Source of the DNA: Gambelia wislizenii
Lineage: Eukaryota > Chordata > Lepidosauria > Squamata > Crotaphytidae
NCBI GenBank assembly: GCA_030847615.1
Contig: JAUMIR010000003.1
Location: forward strand, 31,928,501 to 31,992,500
Length of the DNA: 64,000 nt
Reading direction: 5' to 3'
This document shows, one piece after another, positions 35,219-45,434 of this stretch. Below the pieces are notes generated by a model that was not told where the DNA came from, did not search any database, and saw only the letters and a list, made by a program, of their open reading frames with translations. Made by a program: the position numbers and the translations under genes. The stretch's first letter is position 1. Every line of letters begins with the position of its first letter.

Positions 35219-35828
35219 CTCCCGCTGTCGAGAAGCCAACTCAATAGCTGATAAGGAGCCCGGCTCGGCAACAACCCAGTTGAAAAGCACAGTACCTGGT
35301 GTTGTCAGTAGCAGTCCTACAGGGTCAGAAGTACACACAGAGAGAGAGAGTGCAGAACGAAGAGGCAGTCCAAGGTCAAAAGGGTTCTGGCAGGTGGGTC
35401 AACGAAGGCAGTCCAAGGTCAAGATATCCAAAGTCTCAAGATAGCAAGGTTCCAGGAGAGTCACAGGCAGAGGCTTCCTCCAGGTAACACAGACTGCCTG
35501 AAACAAGGAACTCAGCCTCCCCCAGCTGCTTATGTTGGCCCAGCTCCCACTCCCAGCTGCGGGGTGATTGATGAGCTTCTGTCTCTTAATCTCTGGGAAA
35601 GACGAAGCCACGCCTTCTCTGCTCTCCTTTGGCTAAAGGTAGGTACCTACTCTTCTACCTCTTGCTCTTGCTCCATTATGTCTCCCAGGCTTGGACCCTG
35701 AGCTGGGAGAGGGCTAGGCTGCTGAGCCCTGGGTTCTTCAGGGCTAGCCTCAGACTCAGCCAGCTCTTCTGCTACTGGCTCAACCTCCTCGCCTTCTGAG
35801 TCCTCAGAGTCCTGACTGACCATGACAC
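35219..35828 (-). mobile_element. candidate solo LTR inside the pogo-like element
   Basis: On the minus strand it begins tgtcatggtcagtcagg and ends cgacagcgggagca, giving TG…CA ends, about 610 bp. Its start includes an acidic frame (QDSEDSEGEEVEPVAEELAE) of unknown meaning. It contains repeated words such as ggcagtccaaggtcaa on the plus strand. No target duplication was confirmed. Confidence 0.35.
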
Positions 35829-35834
35829 CCGCAA

Positions 35835-36880
35835 CCCGCCCCCCAGAGGGAGGGAGGCGGCGGGAGGGTGTCTGGCCAGCCTGGCTGGCCTCTCCACAAG
35901 CCTTCCTGAGGGGACTCCAGGCCTTAGGATACCTGGAGCCCGTTTAGGAAGGCTGGGGATGACAGCGGGCGGGTGGGTGGGGAGAAGGCTACGCTGCCTC
36001 TCCCCGGCCTTCCAAAGCGGACGCTGGGGCTTTGGAGCCCCGGAGCCCACTTAGGAAGGCCAGGGAAGGCAGCAGGTGGGAGGGAGGGAAGCTGCCTGGC
36101 CTCTCCCCGGCCTTGGAGCCCAGGCGCCCACTTCGGAAGCCTGGGGATGGCAGCGGGTGGGTGCGTGAGTGGGCAGGCAGGTGGGTCAGTGGGGAGGAGG
36201 CAGCGCTCCCTTGCCCCAGCCTTCCAAAGCAGGCGCCAGGGCTTTGGAGCCCCAGCACCTGCTCTGGAAGGCTGGGGACAGCAGAGGGCTGGCAGGTGAA
36301 TGGGTGGGCGGGTGGGGAGGAAGCTGTGCTGCCTCCCCCCGGCCTTCTGAAGCGGGCGCCAGGGCTTTGGAGCCCCGGTGCCCGCTTTGGAAGCCCGGGG
36401 ACATCAGCGGCCAGGCGGGTGAGCAGGCAGGCAGGCGGGGAGGAGGCTGCGCTGCCTCTCTCCAGCCTTCCAAAGCAGGCGGGTGGGTGAGTGGGCGGGC
36501 AGGTGAGTGGGCGGGTAGGCGGGTGGGGAGGAGGCTGTGCTTCCTTCCCCTGGCCTTCCGAAGCCCCGGCGCCCACTTCGGAAGGCTGGGGACAGCAGCA
36601 GGAGGGTGGGTGAGCGGGCAGGCAGACGTGTGGGGAGAAGGCTGCGCTGCCTCTCTCCAGCCTTCCAGAGCAGGCGCCGGGGCTTTGGAGCCCCAGAGCC
36701 CACTTAGGAAGGCCAGGGGAGGCAGCAGGTGGGTAGAAGGGAAGCTGCCCAGCCTCTCCCCGGCCTTCCTGAGGGGACTCTGGGGCTTTGAAGGCCCAGA
36801 GCTGCCTCTGGAAGGCCAGAGAAGGTGCAGGCAGGAGGTTGCCCCGCCTCTCGGCAGCCTTCCCTAAGGAGCTGGGGCTA
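35835..36880. repeat. GC-rich minisatellite, unit about 130 bp
   Basis: About eight diverged units. Each has ggctttggagcccc flanked by inverted arms (cttccaaagcgggcgcc versus cgcccgctttggaag), then ggggacagcagcgg, a GGGTGGGC-type run and gaggaggctgcgctgcctc. Units vary in length by gain or loss of the GGTGGGC part. The long open frames over this region on both strands are by-products of repeat periodicity and low stop density. Confidence 0.85.
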
Positions 36881-36938
36881 AACCGCGAATAATCAAAACC
36901 GCGAGTGTGAAAGCCCCGAATGTCGAGGGGCAACTGTA

Positions 36939-37507
36939 GAAGACAATGTCTTTTGGAGTTGCTCAAAGTGAGACAAAGACTCTCTAGATGCCTTAATAGT
37001 GTTTTAATGTGCGGATACTTTGTGATTGAAAGGGAGGAAGCAACTTCCTTTGTTTGTGGATGGGTGAAGGAATGAGGGCTGTTTAAAGGTTGAGCCTCCC
37101 AGCCTTGGCTGATGGGATTAGCCAGGTGTACGTGCCTTCAGCTGCCTTGCAAATTAGCATTTCCTTAGAATTTAGGCGTCCTCTCCTTAAGTGCATACCT
37201 GACTGAATCCAAATGCTAGTCTTTGCAATTTGTTGGAATTTTCCAGGGTTAATGGCCACACTGTGTGGAAGGCCACATTTGACCTAATTCTTAAATACTG
37301 ACAATCACTGATATAGACATGGGGCTGGGGGTATCAGGGTAGGCTAACACTCCTCCCTAATAGAGGTTCTTATGGAATTTGGCATGGTGTTTAAGGTTTC
37401 TTTAATTTCCGTCAGCTCCTGGAACAATGTATTATAAAAAAAATAATTCTGCTATATGGGGAGAGGGGCTTTCATCAAACCCCAGATGATAAAACGGTGT
37501 CTCTGAT
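36939..37507. other. unannotated
   Basis: Continuation of the sequence that precedes 35141. Nothing recognised. Confidence 0.35.
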
Positions 37508-37941
37508 TCAGATGGAACCCCCCCTTCTTTTCTTGAAAGACCTGCATCTCATCACATCCACTATGATGGAATCCTGGTTCCCGCAGACAAAATCACTCCT
37601 TTTGGTTTCCATGACAATTGCTGTGTTTAGGACACCTCTCAGATAACCCATTAGATCTTCCCTTGATCCAGGAAGATTCACTGCCAACTGGAACATGCCT
37701 TCATCCAGTAAAATACCTGTTGAGGAATTACAGGAGCTGTAAATTCCTGGCAATCTAACTCTTCTATGTCTGAGTCTTCCAGTTCCAGAGGATGAGTTAT
37801 GGCACCAATGTCACCAGTATATGGTGGGAGTGCCAATATTATTTGGGCAGATTTGGGCAGTAAATCTGCTCCAGGTTTTAGTCTTAACTTAAAAGAAGTT
37901 GTCCAGGCACCAAATCCCATCCTCCCAAAGACGTTCAGCAC
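37508..37941 (-). other. unexplained coding-like fragment with one frameshift
   Basis: Two overlapping minus frames could be one broken protein: an upstream part (FGRMGFGAWTTSFKLRLKPG, then PPYTGDIGAITHPLELEDSD) and a downstream part (GMFQLAVNLPGSREDLMGYL, then TKRSDFVCGNQDSIIVDVMR). Composition is protein-like rather than low complexity and the acidic EDSDIEELD stretch is plausible. I do not recognise a family. It may be a decayed transposon gene, a processed pseudogene or chance. Confidence 0.2.
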
Positions 37942-38094
37942 ATTGGATAGCTCATTTGAAATTCACACTAAAGCTCAGAGAATTGGCCATCCCACTGACA
38001 TCAGAACCACCTAGATGGATAGCCAGCACAATCACATACATGTTCATCTGGTACAAAGTGGACAACAAGGAACAGTACTATAAAATTGTGTAAG

Positions 38095-38404
38095 CAATTG
38101 ATGATGATCTGATGAACTGGGTGCTTTTAGGAAGACTATTAAGACAGATCTCTTCTGGCAGGCCTTCCCGGAGTAGGTTAGATGTTCGGTTGCCACTCTC
38201 CATTGTTACTTTCTATTTTCCATTTGTATGCCTTTCTCCTTTTTAAGTTCATTTTAATATTTGTATTTTATAGTTAGGAAATGTGAATTAATTTCTTACT
38301 GTATAGCTTGTTTTAATAATGTCATTTTAATATTTGTACTGGACTGTTTTTAATGTTTTATATGAAGTTTGCTGCCCCAATCCCAATGCGAGAGGTGGGA
38401 TATA

Positions 38405-38437
<33 letters not shown>
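38095..38437 (+). mobile_element. L2 3' end with AAT tail
   Basis: Contains ggaagactattaagacag, ctcttctggcaggccttcc, the T-rich trailer, and gaggtgggatataaataat running into (AAT)n at 38405-38437. Confidence 0.65.
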
Positions 38438-38528
38438 TTAAGCATTACAAATCTACAATAAAGATAGAAAGGATCACAAGATCATTTAGGTCATTTCCCT
38501 GCCAGTTCCAAAAATCTACAATGAAAAC

Positions 38529-38778
38529 AAGAGAGCCAGCATGGTGTAGTGGTTTGAGTGTTGGACTATGACTCAGGAGACCAGGTTTCAAATCCCTGCT
38601 CAGCCATAGAAACCCACTGGGTGACCTTAGGCAAGTCACACTCTCTCAGCCTCAGAGGAAGGCAAGGGTGAATCCCCTCTGAACATATCTTGCCAAGAAA
38701 ACCTTGTGACAGATTCATCTTAAGGTCACCATAAGTAGGAAACAACTTGAAAGCACACAACAATAGCAACAACAACAT
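38529..38778 (+). mobile_element. ACA-type SINE, near full length
   Basis: It begins agagccagcatggtgtagtg with the tRNA-like A-box region gtagtggtttgagt and B-box region ggtttcaaatccc. It continues through cccactgggtgacc, ctctctcagcctcagagg, cttgccaagaaaacc and caacttgaaagcacac to an (AAC)n tail. Best preserved head in the window. Confidence 0.85.
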
Positions 38779-40279
38779 GACTGAGTGATGGCCGTCCAGA
38801 TTCTGTTTAAAAATCTCCAACAGAGCAGAGTCCAGCATCTTCCAAGTTAGTCTGCATAAAGCTCTTACTGGCAGTAAGAGTACTGACAGTTGAGACAAGA
38901 GTGGGGCCAGGGAACTCTTCGATAAAATTGCCATCACTACAAACACTGAGATTTAAACACAAAAGATTTAAGAGATAATCATACTATCTGCCTAGATAGA
39001 TGAAGCTATCAGTTTCACTTTCACCAACATCTGATTCTTTTTTTAAAAAAAATCTTTTTTTCTATCCAATTCATGAAGGGATCTGTAAACTTTGCTAAGT
39101 TCTTATGAAACAAACAATAAGCCAAATGAAATTCTCACTCACCTACACTTTGCCAACTGCTCCTAACAGCTGTATTTCAGTCTGGTACTCTTCTTGGGTG
39201 GGGGGAAAGCCTCTGTGATAGTGGTTATTTCTGTGCAGCTGATCTTATAAAATATTCACTTGAGAAGTATTTGATTTATATTTTAAATAACACTAGCTTC
39301 TTGGCTCATACGTTTAGGTCAATAAAAAGGGTGATTAGCAACACACAATGACCTGAAGCTTGGTACCTGAGGTTTTTTAAAAAATAGTCATCTGCACTTT
39401 TTCTGCCTTGAGGCTATATTCAGCATTATGAAGAACTGAAATATAACCATTTGGACACTCAAATTCAATCCTAGTGGTACAAATTCTGATAAATCAGCAA
39501 ATACATGCACATTCTTGAAAGACACTGCTATTTCTTTTAAACTTTAGTATAGATCTCAGCTTCCCTGGTAGCATGGAAGTTGGCATTTAGATATCTGAAA
39601 CAGCTGCTCCCTCTTCAACTACCAAACACATACACCTGCAAAATGTATTAAAATAATTTCCCCCCCACTGATTTGAATTTGAGATGCACACAGAAACCAT
39701 AGGTTTCCAAGTATTTTTGCTATCTTGTATGAAGGACAGGAAGGCATCCCTTTCCCCCATCCCATGTACAGAAGCCAACTGGATTGGCAGTTGAAACTTG
39801 CTTCAGTGCTTTGAATAGGATAGTGTCCTCCTAAACATAATTCAAGTAGGACATGCCAGGTGTGTTGTATACACTGCCAAGGTACCCAGATCTCAGGGCC
39901 TGTCTCCTCTTCTACAGGCCCCATGACAAGGGGAAGAATCTCACGGCAAGAACACTGCCCTGAAATATTTTTTAAAAAACCATGTGCTGTTGGCCCATCT
40001 CATTGCTGGATGCTTCAGAGTAACTGCTGTAAATTTTCCCAAAATCTCCTCTCCTCTCCTTCCTCCTTTGTCTCAATTGTTAGATGCATGATTTTTTTAA
40101 AAATCAAATGGGATGTTCTGAGTAACTATACTTGATACTTACTGTGTAATGTTAAATGCCATTACAAAGCCCAAGCCCTCGTGGCATTCCCAGGTTCTGT
40201 CGCTAGGTCTCAGGTTTGGAACATCAAACCTCAGATTCTCGGGTGCTCCTGACTTGGAAAACTTATGCATGACTTCCAA
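38779..40279. other. unannotated
   Basis: At 38780-38900 gtgatggccgtccagattc and ctccaacagagcagagtcc may be a very old LINE 3' UTR. The rest is unrecognised. Confidence 0.35.
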
Positions 40280-40813
40280 TCTTTATATATAATCCTCTTG
40301 GGTATATTGCCATTTCCAATGTGCTGATTGGCCACTTAGGAAACTTACCAAGCAATCAAAGCTCTCCTTTGGGCAGCCAATCAGCACACTGGGGGTGGAA
40401 ACATGTGGAAATTTAAGTCCTTTCTAAACATGGCAGCAGCAGAGAGTCTTTCCGTTGTTGCATGGTGGGTGTGAGTATCATGGGGGGAATGTAGTGTGGT
40501 GTGTGTGTGTATCATGCGGTGTGTGCGGGTGGCATGTGCCTCCAGAGTGGGGGGCAGCACAGGGGGCATGTGCCTGAAGGGAGGGGGTAGTGTGGGGGTG
40601 GCATATGCCTGCAGGGTGCAGGGGCAGCACAGGAGGGAGGTGTGTGCCTCCAGCATGGGGTGCAGTACAGGAGGAGACGTGTGTCTGTGGGGCAGGGGAA
40701 GGTGCAGGGGGTGGCAAGGGGGAAGCGTGTGCCTGCAGGGCACGGGAATGGCACATGGGGGGGGCATGTGCCTGTGGGGTGGGGGGCAGGGCAAGGGGCC
40801 CTGGTATAGCTAG
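40280..40813 (+). mobile_element. Helitron-like element with minisatellite
   Basis: It starts TC (tctttatatataatcc) after A40279 and ends CTAG at 40810-40813 before T40814, which fits insertion between A and T. The 5' part has gtgctgattggcc and its inverted mate ggcagccaatcagcac around 40340-40395. The 3' terminus is ggggccctggtatagctag with a short GC hairpin. The middle is tandem repeat. No Rep/helicase, so non-autonomous. Confidence 0.6.
40490..40800. repeat. GT/GGGG-rich minisatellite
   Basis: Irregular units of about 45-55 bp around gtgtgcctgcagggtgggg and gcagcacaggggg, six to seven copies. Long cysteine- or proline-rich frames across it are artefacts of the repeat. Confidence 0.75.
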
Positions 40814-41748
40814 TAGAAGGAAATGGCCTGGGTGTGCAAGAGCTGACAATAACCGCATGGAATGTATCATTTCTCACCCCAGCATGTGCTGCCTGAAGTG
40901 ATAGCCTCATTTAGACTAATGATAAAGCTGGCTTTGAGGGATAATAATATAAAAACTGAGTAAAAATACAGTCAAAGTGTTTGGGAAAAAAGTTGTGTGA
41001 TATATTAACACTAGCAGTATTATGTGTTCATGAACTAAAACCTATCTCATCCAAACATGAAGTGTTACCCTCTGTTTGAATACATATATTTCTCTACATA
41101 TCCAGGTTTATATACATGTATGAGTATACAAAGAAGTGAAACAGTAAAGCAAACAGGTCAGTAACAAGTACAACTTGGTTGTGGAATGCCTTCAGACAAG
41201 CAGTTGTGCCAGAACTCCAAGGGGTCTCTCCAGTTCTTGATGTGCACTGTTCTTGATGTGCACTGTGACCAGGAGATTGCTACAGATTTTACTTCAATTG
41301 AAGCACTGCCAGGTTGAAACAGTAGGTTATTTGGGAGGGGCATCATTAGATGTAATTATGACAATGGAGCTCCATCATTGTCATTATGTCTAATGATGCA
41401 GAATCTCAGCCAGTGCAGTGCAAGAAACAGAACCAGGAGCACCTGTGGGATCCTGTCACAACCTGGCAGCACACCTCCGCTTGATTTCAGGATGCGGCTG
41501 GATGCATCATCTTCACCAACCCTACTCACCAACACTGCTGAATTCAATCCCTTAGTGAAGGCAGCTGGATTTTAAGTTGAGCTTTGGGGCCATTTATAGT
41601 CATGCAAAGGTACAACAATAATACATGTGAATCAAAAAGAGTTAAAGGGTCATGAACCTGGATTACAACAGTATAACTGACAACAGGATGCCAGAGAATG
41701 GGGTTATTTTTTGTGGGGGAGGGAGTTTTGTAACAAAACTGTAGAATT
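40814..41748. other. unannotated, includes a small palindrome
   Basis: At 41339-41400 gcatcattag…attatgacaatg is inverted as cattgtcattatgtctaatg around gagctc. A direct repeat, ttcttgatgtgcactg, lies at about 41233-41266. No gene recognised. Confidence 0.35.
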
Positions 41749-41755
41749 TTCTCAA

Positions 41756-41793
<38 letters not shown>

Positions 41794-41997
41794 CTTTTCT
41801 TCGCAAACGAAGATTCAGGAAGGACTCATCCCACACTTTCTGCAAGCGCACTGATGACTAAAAAGGCCAATCTGATATAAACAAGTCCGGTTGCAGAAAG
41901 CACAACAGAAGGTCTCCTTGGGTGATGTTTCCGGGTTGTGATTCTTTCTGCATTGTCATTTCTCTTCAAGACTTGTTCGGTGTGAGTTCTCAAAAGT
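41749..41997 (-). mobile_element. GA-tailed LINE 3' end with 11-bp target duplication
   Basis: Direct repeats ttctcaaaagt at 41749-41759 and 41987-41997 flank the (TC)n tail and 3' end on the minus strand. Coding words are ITTRKHHPRRPS and GLVYIRLAFLVISALAESVG in one frame, equivalent to the zinc-finger-like end in another. Severely 5'-truncated. Confidence 0.8.
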
Positions 41998-42164
41998 TTC
42001 TGGAAGTGTGAAAAATAATACAAAAGTGTTCAAAACATTTTGTACTCTTACACAGAAAGGAGAAAACTTTTGATAAGTTCTGTTCCTGTGCATGAGAATG
42101 ATATAAATGAAGATTTACATTGCTATTTCTTAGACAACATAAAGCAGAAAATCACCAGTCAATA

Positions 42165-42410
42165 TTTCTGCAATAAACAAGTTTATTGCTGAAATGGATA
42201 CTAAAAAGCCTAACGTCTCTTGAGCTACATCTAGCTCTTGATCAGGGGAAAATCTAAATTTTAAAAATAAGGTTGAACTGTTCCATTACATATCCATCCG
42301 AGTTGCTTTCAAGTTAATACCCCACTGATGAAGAGCTGGTTGCAGTTTGAAGCATGTTAGAATTTTTAGTGTCACTTTTTCAATAAATCTGCTTTGAGCT
42401 CAGTTAGTGA
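42165..42410. other. inverted pair of hammerhead-like units
   Basis: Minus-strand unit (42209-42246): ctgatcaagagctagatg then tagctcaagagacgttagg. Plus-strand unit (42325-42362): ctgatgaagagctgg then cagtttgaagcatgttag. Both have the CTGATGA box, a short stem II (agctg/cagtt; gagct/agctc) and a GAAA-like position, then gttag and a related trailer (ctttttagt; tttcaataaa). Conserved core bases are changed in each, so cleavage is unlikely. Element family unknown. Confidence 0.4.
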
Positions 42411-43740
42411 CTGATCTCCTACCTCCCTGGAGCAAGCACCATGCCATTTTAGGAAAATTGGGATGCAAATGAATCAAATGAAGCAAGAGTGGCTACACAT
42501 ATGCTGCATGAGCCAGTGCAGAGCCATCCAATGCTGCCTCTTTGTGTTTTTCAGCTATCAGTGCCAAGTTTGACAGAGTGCCACAGCCAATTTGCTTCTC
42601 TTATTGCAATTGTTTTAAAATAAGGAAACCAAAGGGAGAAAAGATAGTGCTCCAACTGGCACTGGGTTGGTGCAATATGACTTTTCTTTCAGGAGCAGTT
42701 TGGAAATGTGGGCAGTCTATAAACCGAGAAGACAATGAACAGATGGTATAGGAGCCTGGCTTGAGAACTTGTCAACATATATATATATATATATATATGA
42801 TTTTTTTAAAATGGTGAAGTGTAATGTTTTCTTGAGGCAACTGCTTCTTCAGAATTTGCTCCACCACACCTCCAGCCACACACACAGAGTCCAGATTTTT
42901 AAAAAATTATAACATTTGTTGTTAGCGCCCACTCAAAAAAAGTTGTTTAAGTGTTTACCTAGCAATATGGAATCTCCTTCAAATGGAATGTTCACTACAG
43001 GAAACTTCTACTGAAATTATACCAAAAATATTCACACCCCTTTATCCGTTGAGTCTAGCAGTTGAGGATTGTCACTGGTGGTAAATTCCACTTGATTTCT
43101 ACATGTTCTGCTTATTAAAAAGTAAAGAAAATACCTGGGAATATTTTCAGTGTGGCATTTCCGATCTCCTAGCTGACCAAAGAATGTTCAAATGCAAAGG
43201 TCACTAAAGTGTGATACAGAAATCTAATCTTAGTCCCACAGCCACATAATTATACATCTCTATACCTAGTTTGCCTCCACCTGTTGTTTCCTTTGTCTAG
43301 ATAATTTATAAACTCACCAGGTGACAATCTTGCTTCACCATATGCTTCTACAGTGTGTATAAACATGGGAATCTGAAACTACAGTCTTGAAGCTTTTTCC
43401 ACCAGAGTTAAGCTACTGACGTTAATGAGACAACCTTGACTTACAAGGCCTGAAGATCATGGCTTTGGTCTCAGTTGGAGGCTTAAGATGTCAACAAAAT
43501 CTACATTATTCCCTGACAAGGAAGTAATATGCATGGCCATACTCTGCAGGGAGAACAGCAGCTGAACAGTATGTTCTCTGCAACCAACAGTCTTATTTCT
43601 AAGTGACTTGGCAGGAGAGATTTCTGTTATTGTTTGGAAAAAAAAGAGCAGATCTGTTTCATTAAGGCATTTAACTCTTCAGTTCAACTCTTCAGGGTGT
43701 GTTAATGAACAGGGCTTTGTGTTATTTTATTTATATATAT
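42411..43740. other. unannotated, (TA)n at 42777
   Basis: A (TA)n microsatellite lies at 42777-42800. A 69-residue plus frame at 42542 has no domain. Otherwise unrecognised. Confidence 0.35.
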
Positions 43741-43830
43741 ATTTGACTTTTTAGTCATCAGCGTGCTTGCAGAAAGCGCAGGACGAGTCCTTCCTGAATC
43801 TTTGTATACGAAGAAAAGCCAGAGACAGAG
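43741..43830 (+). mobile_element. GA-tailed LINE 3' stub
   Basis: Only the last 90 bases: tttttagtcatcagcgtgc, ttgcagaaagcgcagg, gaagaaaagccagagacaga. The target site was an A/T run. Confidence 0.75.
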
Positions 43831-43952
43831 AATAGTGCTTTTATAGTATTTTGCATTGGTATATTTGTGGTTAATGTTCAGTGGCTAAAGTTAACTTCTT
43901 ATAAATACCAGGGGTTTGCAGAGAATGGAAAATGAAAGTAAAATTGGTGATA

Positions 43953-44058
43953 CAGTAGGACCCCTGTATCTGCTGGGGTTTGGTTCTGGGGGCGTGGATA
44001 TAGAAAACTGTGGATAATAGTGAACACCACTGAAAATAATGGGACTTCCAGTTTAAAA
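43953..44058 (+). mobile_element. pogo-like MITE fragment
   Basis: Begins after TA with cagtaggacccctgtatc, then ggggtttggttctgggg and ataatgggacttcc. It resembles the complete MITE at 58818-59038. Its right end is missing. Confidence 0.6.
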
Positions 44059-44061
44059 TAC

Positions 44062-44797
44062 TATTTAGTTGCTGGTCCAGAATGTCAGTGTTTTTAAATA
44101 GCATTTTGTGTCCAGGTTGGTATATCACATGTTCTGCTACTGCTGATTTTTCTGGCTGGCCCAGTCTGCAGTGTCTCTCACGTTCCTTGATTCGTGTTTG
44201 TACACTGCGTTTAGTGGTCCCTAAGTAAACTTGTCCACAGCTACAAGGTATGCGGTAAACTCCTGTGGCTGTGAGAGGGTCTCTTTTGTCCTTCGCTGAG
44301 CATAGCATTTCTTGGATTTTCTTGGTTGGTCTGTAGATTGTTTGGAGGTTGTGTTTCCTCATCAGTTTCCCTATTCTGTCTGTGACTCCTTTGATGTATG
44401 GTAAAAATACCTTCCCTTTGGGTGGCTGTTTTTCTTCCTGTGGTTTTTTCCTGGGTCTGGCTGTTCTTGTGATGTCTGATCTGGAGTAACCATTAGCCTG
44501 TAGAGCCCAGTTTAGGTGCTTCAGTTCATCCGCCAGGTAGCTGAGTTCACAGATCCTTTTTGCACGGTCTACCAATGTTTTTATTGTGCTTCTTTTTTGT
44601 CCTGGGTGATGACTGGAGTTCTTGTGTAGGTATCTGTCCATGTGTGTGGGTTTTCTGTATACCTTGTGGCCCAACCTTTGGTTAGGTTTGCAAATAACTA
44701 GAATATCCAAGAATGGCAATGTTCCTTCCTTTTCTTTATCCATTGTGAATTCAATGTTTGAGTGGATGCTGTTCAGGTTGTTCAGAAATGAACTTCA
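44062..44797 (-). pseudogene. Penelope-like element: RT C-terminus and GIY-YIG endonuclease
   Basis: The open frame runs from FLNNLNSIHSNIEFTM through EKEGTLPFLDILV, VYRKPTHMDRYLHKNSSHHP and a basic linker (PRKKPQEEKQPPKG), then IGKLMRKHNLQTIYRP. It ends with a GIY-YIG domain: TGVYRIPCSCGQVYLGTTKR and SVQTRIKERERHCRLGQPEK. The second half of the GIY-YIG signature is YLG rather than YIG. This is the end of a Penelope-like polymerase, where GIY-YIG nicks the target. Finger and palm motifs upstream are lost. From about 44061 the frame runs into unrelated sequence. Confidence 0.85.
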
Positions 44798-45023
44798 CCC
44801 AGGGACAGGGGGATTTCCAGCAGACAATGGGCCATTAGCCAAACAGACATTAATTCTCCTTGCATATCCTCCCACCCTAGGAACTAGCCACTCAAGTACA
44901 CAAATTTACATATCCTCTCCAACAGGGACTCACAGTATATAAACCCCACATACCCCTACCCCACAATTCTCTGAAGATGCCAGCCATAGGTGCAGGCAAA
45001 ACATCAGGAATAAACTCTTCCAG
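44798..45023 (+). mobile_element. Penelope-like terminal piece with decayed hammerhead
   Basis: In orientation opposite to the coding part it carries tatataaaccccacatacc and then ctgaagatgccagcc…gcaggcaaaacatcagg (44971-45007). The pattern CTGAAGA, stem II (tgcc/ggca), then aaaa in place of GAAA is a hammerhead core with the catalytic G changed, likely by CpG decay. Hammerheads are known in Penelope-like terminal repeats. Confidence 0.6.
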
Positions 45024-45025
45024 TA

Positions 45026-45255
45026 CAGTTGGCCCTTAATATCCATCAATTCTGCATCCATGGATTCAACCAACCATAGTTCAAAAATATTTTTTAAAAA
45101 AAATTCCAAAAAGCAAACCTTGATTTTGCTGTTTTATATAAGGGGCACCATTTTATTGCACCATCATATACAGTATAATGGGACTTGAACATCCATGGAT
45201 TTTGGTATCTACAGGAGGCCCTGGTACCAAACCCTAGGAGATACCCACTATGCCT
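45026..45255 (+). mobile_element. pogo-like MITE
   Basis: Starts after TA (45024-45025) with cagttggcccttaatatcc, then ttctgcatccatggattc, ttccaaaaagcaaacc, ataatgggacttgaacatcc and ggttttggtatct-like words. The right inverted repeat (ccctaggagatacccac) is degraded. It landed in the Penelope terminal piece. Confidence 0.6.
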
Positions 45256-45434
45256 TCTCCTGAAGTGGTAGGCAGTTGAATCTTGGGAGATAGAGCAGGA
45301 TTTCACAAAATAAGGAGGGAGAGACAGACATGTTAAGGAAAATGCAACATGGGACATACAGTGAAAGAAATAAAATATGTATGTGAAAGTCACAATGACT
45401 AAGCAGGAGCAATTATGAAGCTACACAGGTGAAA

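Larger units (their letters stand above)
35141..36938. mobile_element. pogo/Tigger-like element carrying a minisatellite
   Basis: The element proper is 35143-36936. Left end cagtcatccctccacattcg and right end (complement) cagttgcccctcgacattcg are inverted copies, each bordered by TA as expected for Tc1/mariner-pogo insertion. Subterminal pairs continue (cgcgggggtt; cgcggtttt). The interior is an LTR-like insert (35219-35828) and about 1 kb of GC-rich tandem repeat. No transposase is present. Confidence 0.7.

Noticed and set aside
35835..36880. CRISPR-like array
   Set aside because: Unit is about 130 bp with no alternation of short identical repeats and unique spacers; the genome is vertebrate.
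35989..36966. 325-residue minus-strand open frame and long overlapping plus frames
   Set aside because: They lie on the GC-rich minisatellite. Frames are open on both strands, with repeated LPKWALGLQSPGA-like units, and reflect unit periodicity and low stop density, not a gene.
40381..40910. Cys/Pro/His-rich frames of 100-137 residues on both strands
   Set aside because: They cover the Helitron-internal minisatellite; composition and overlap on both strands show repeat artefact.
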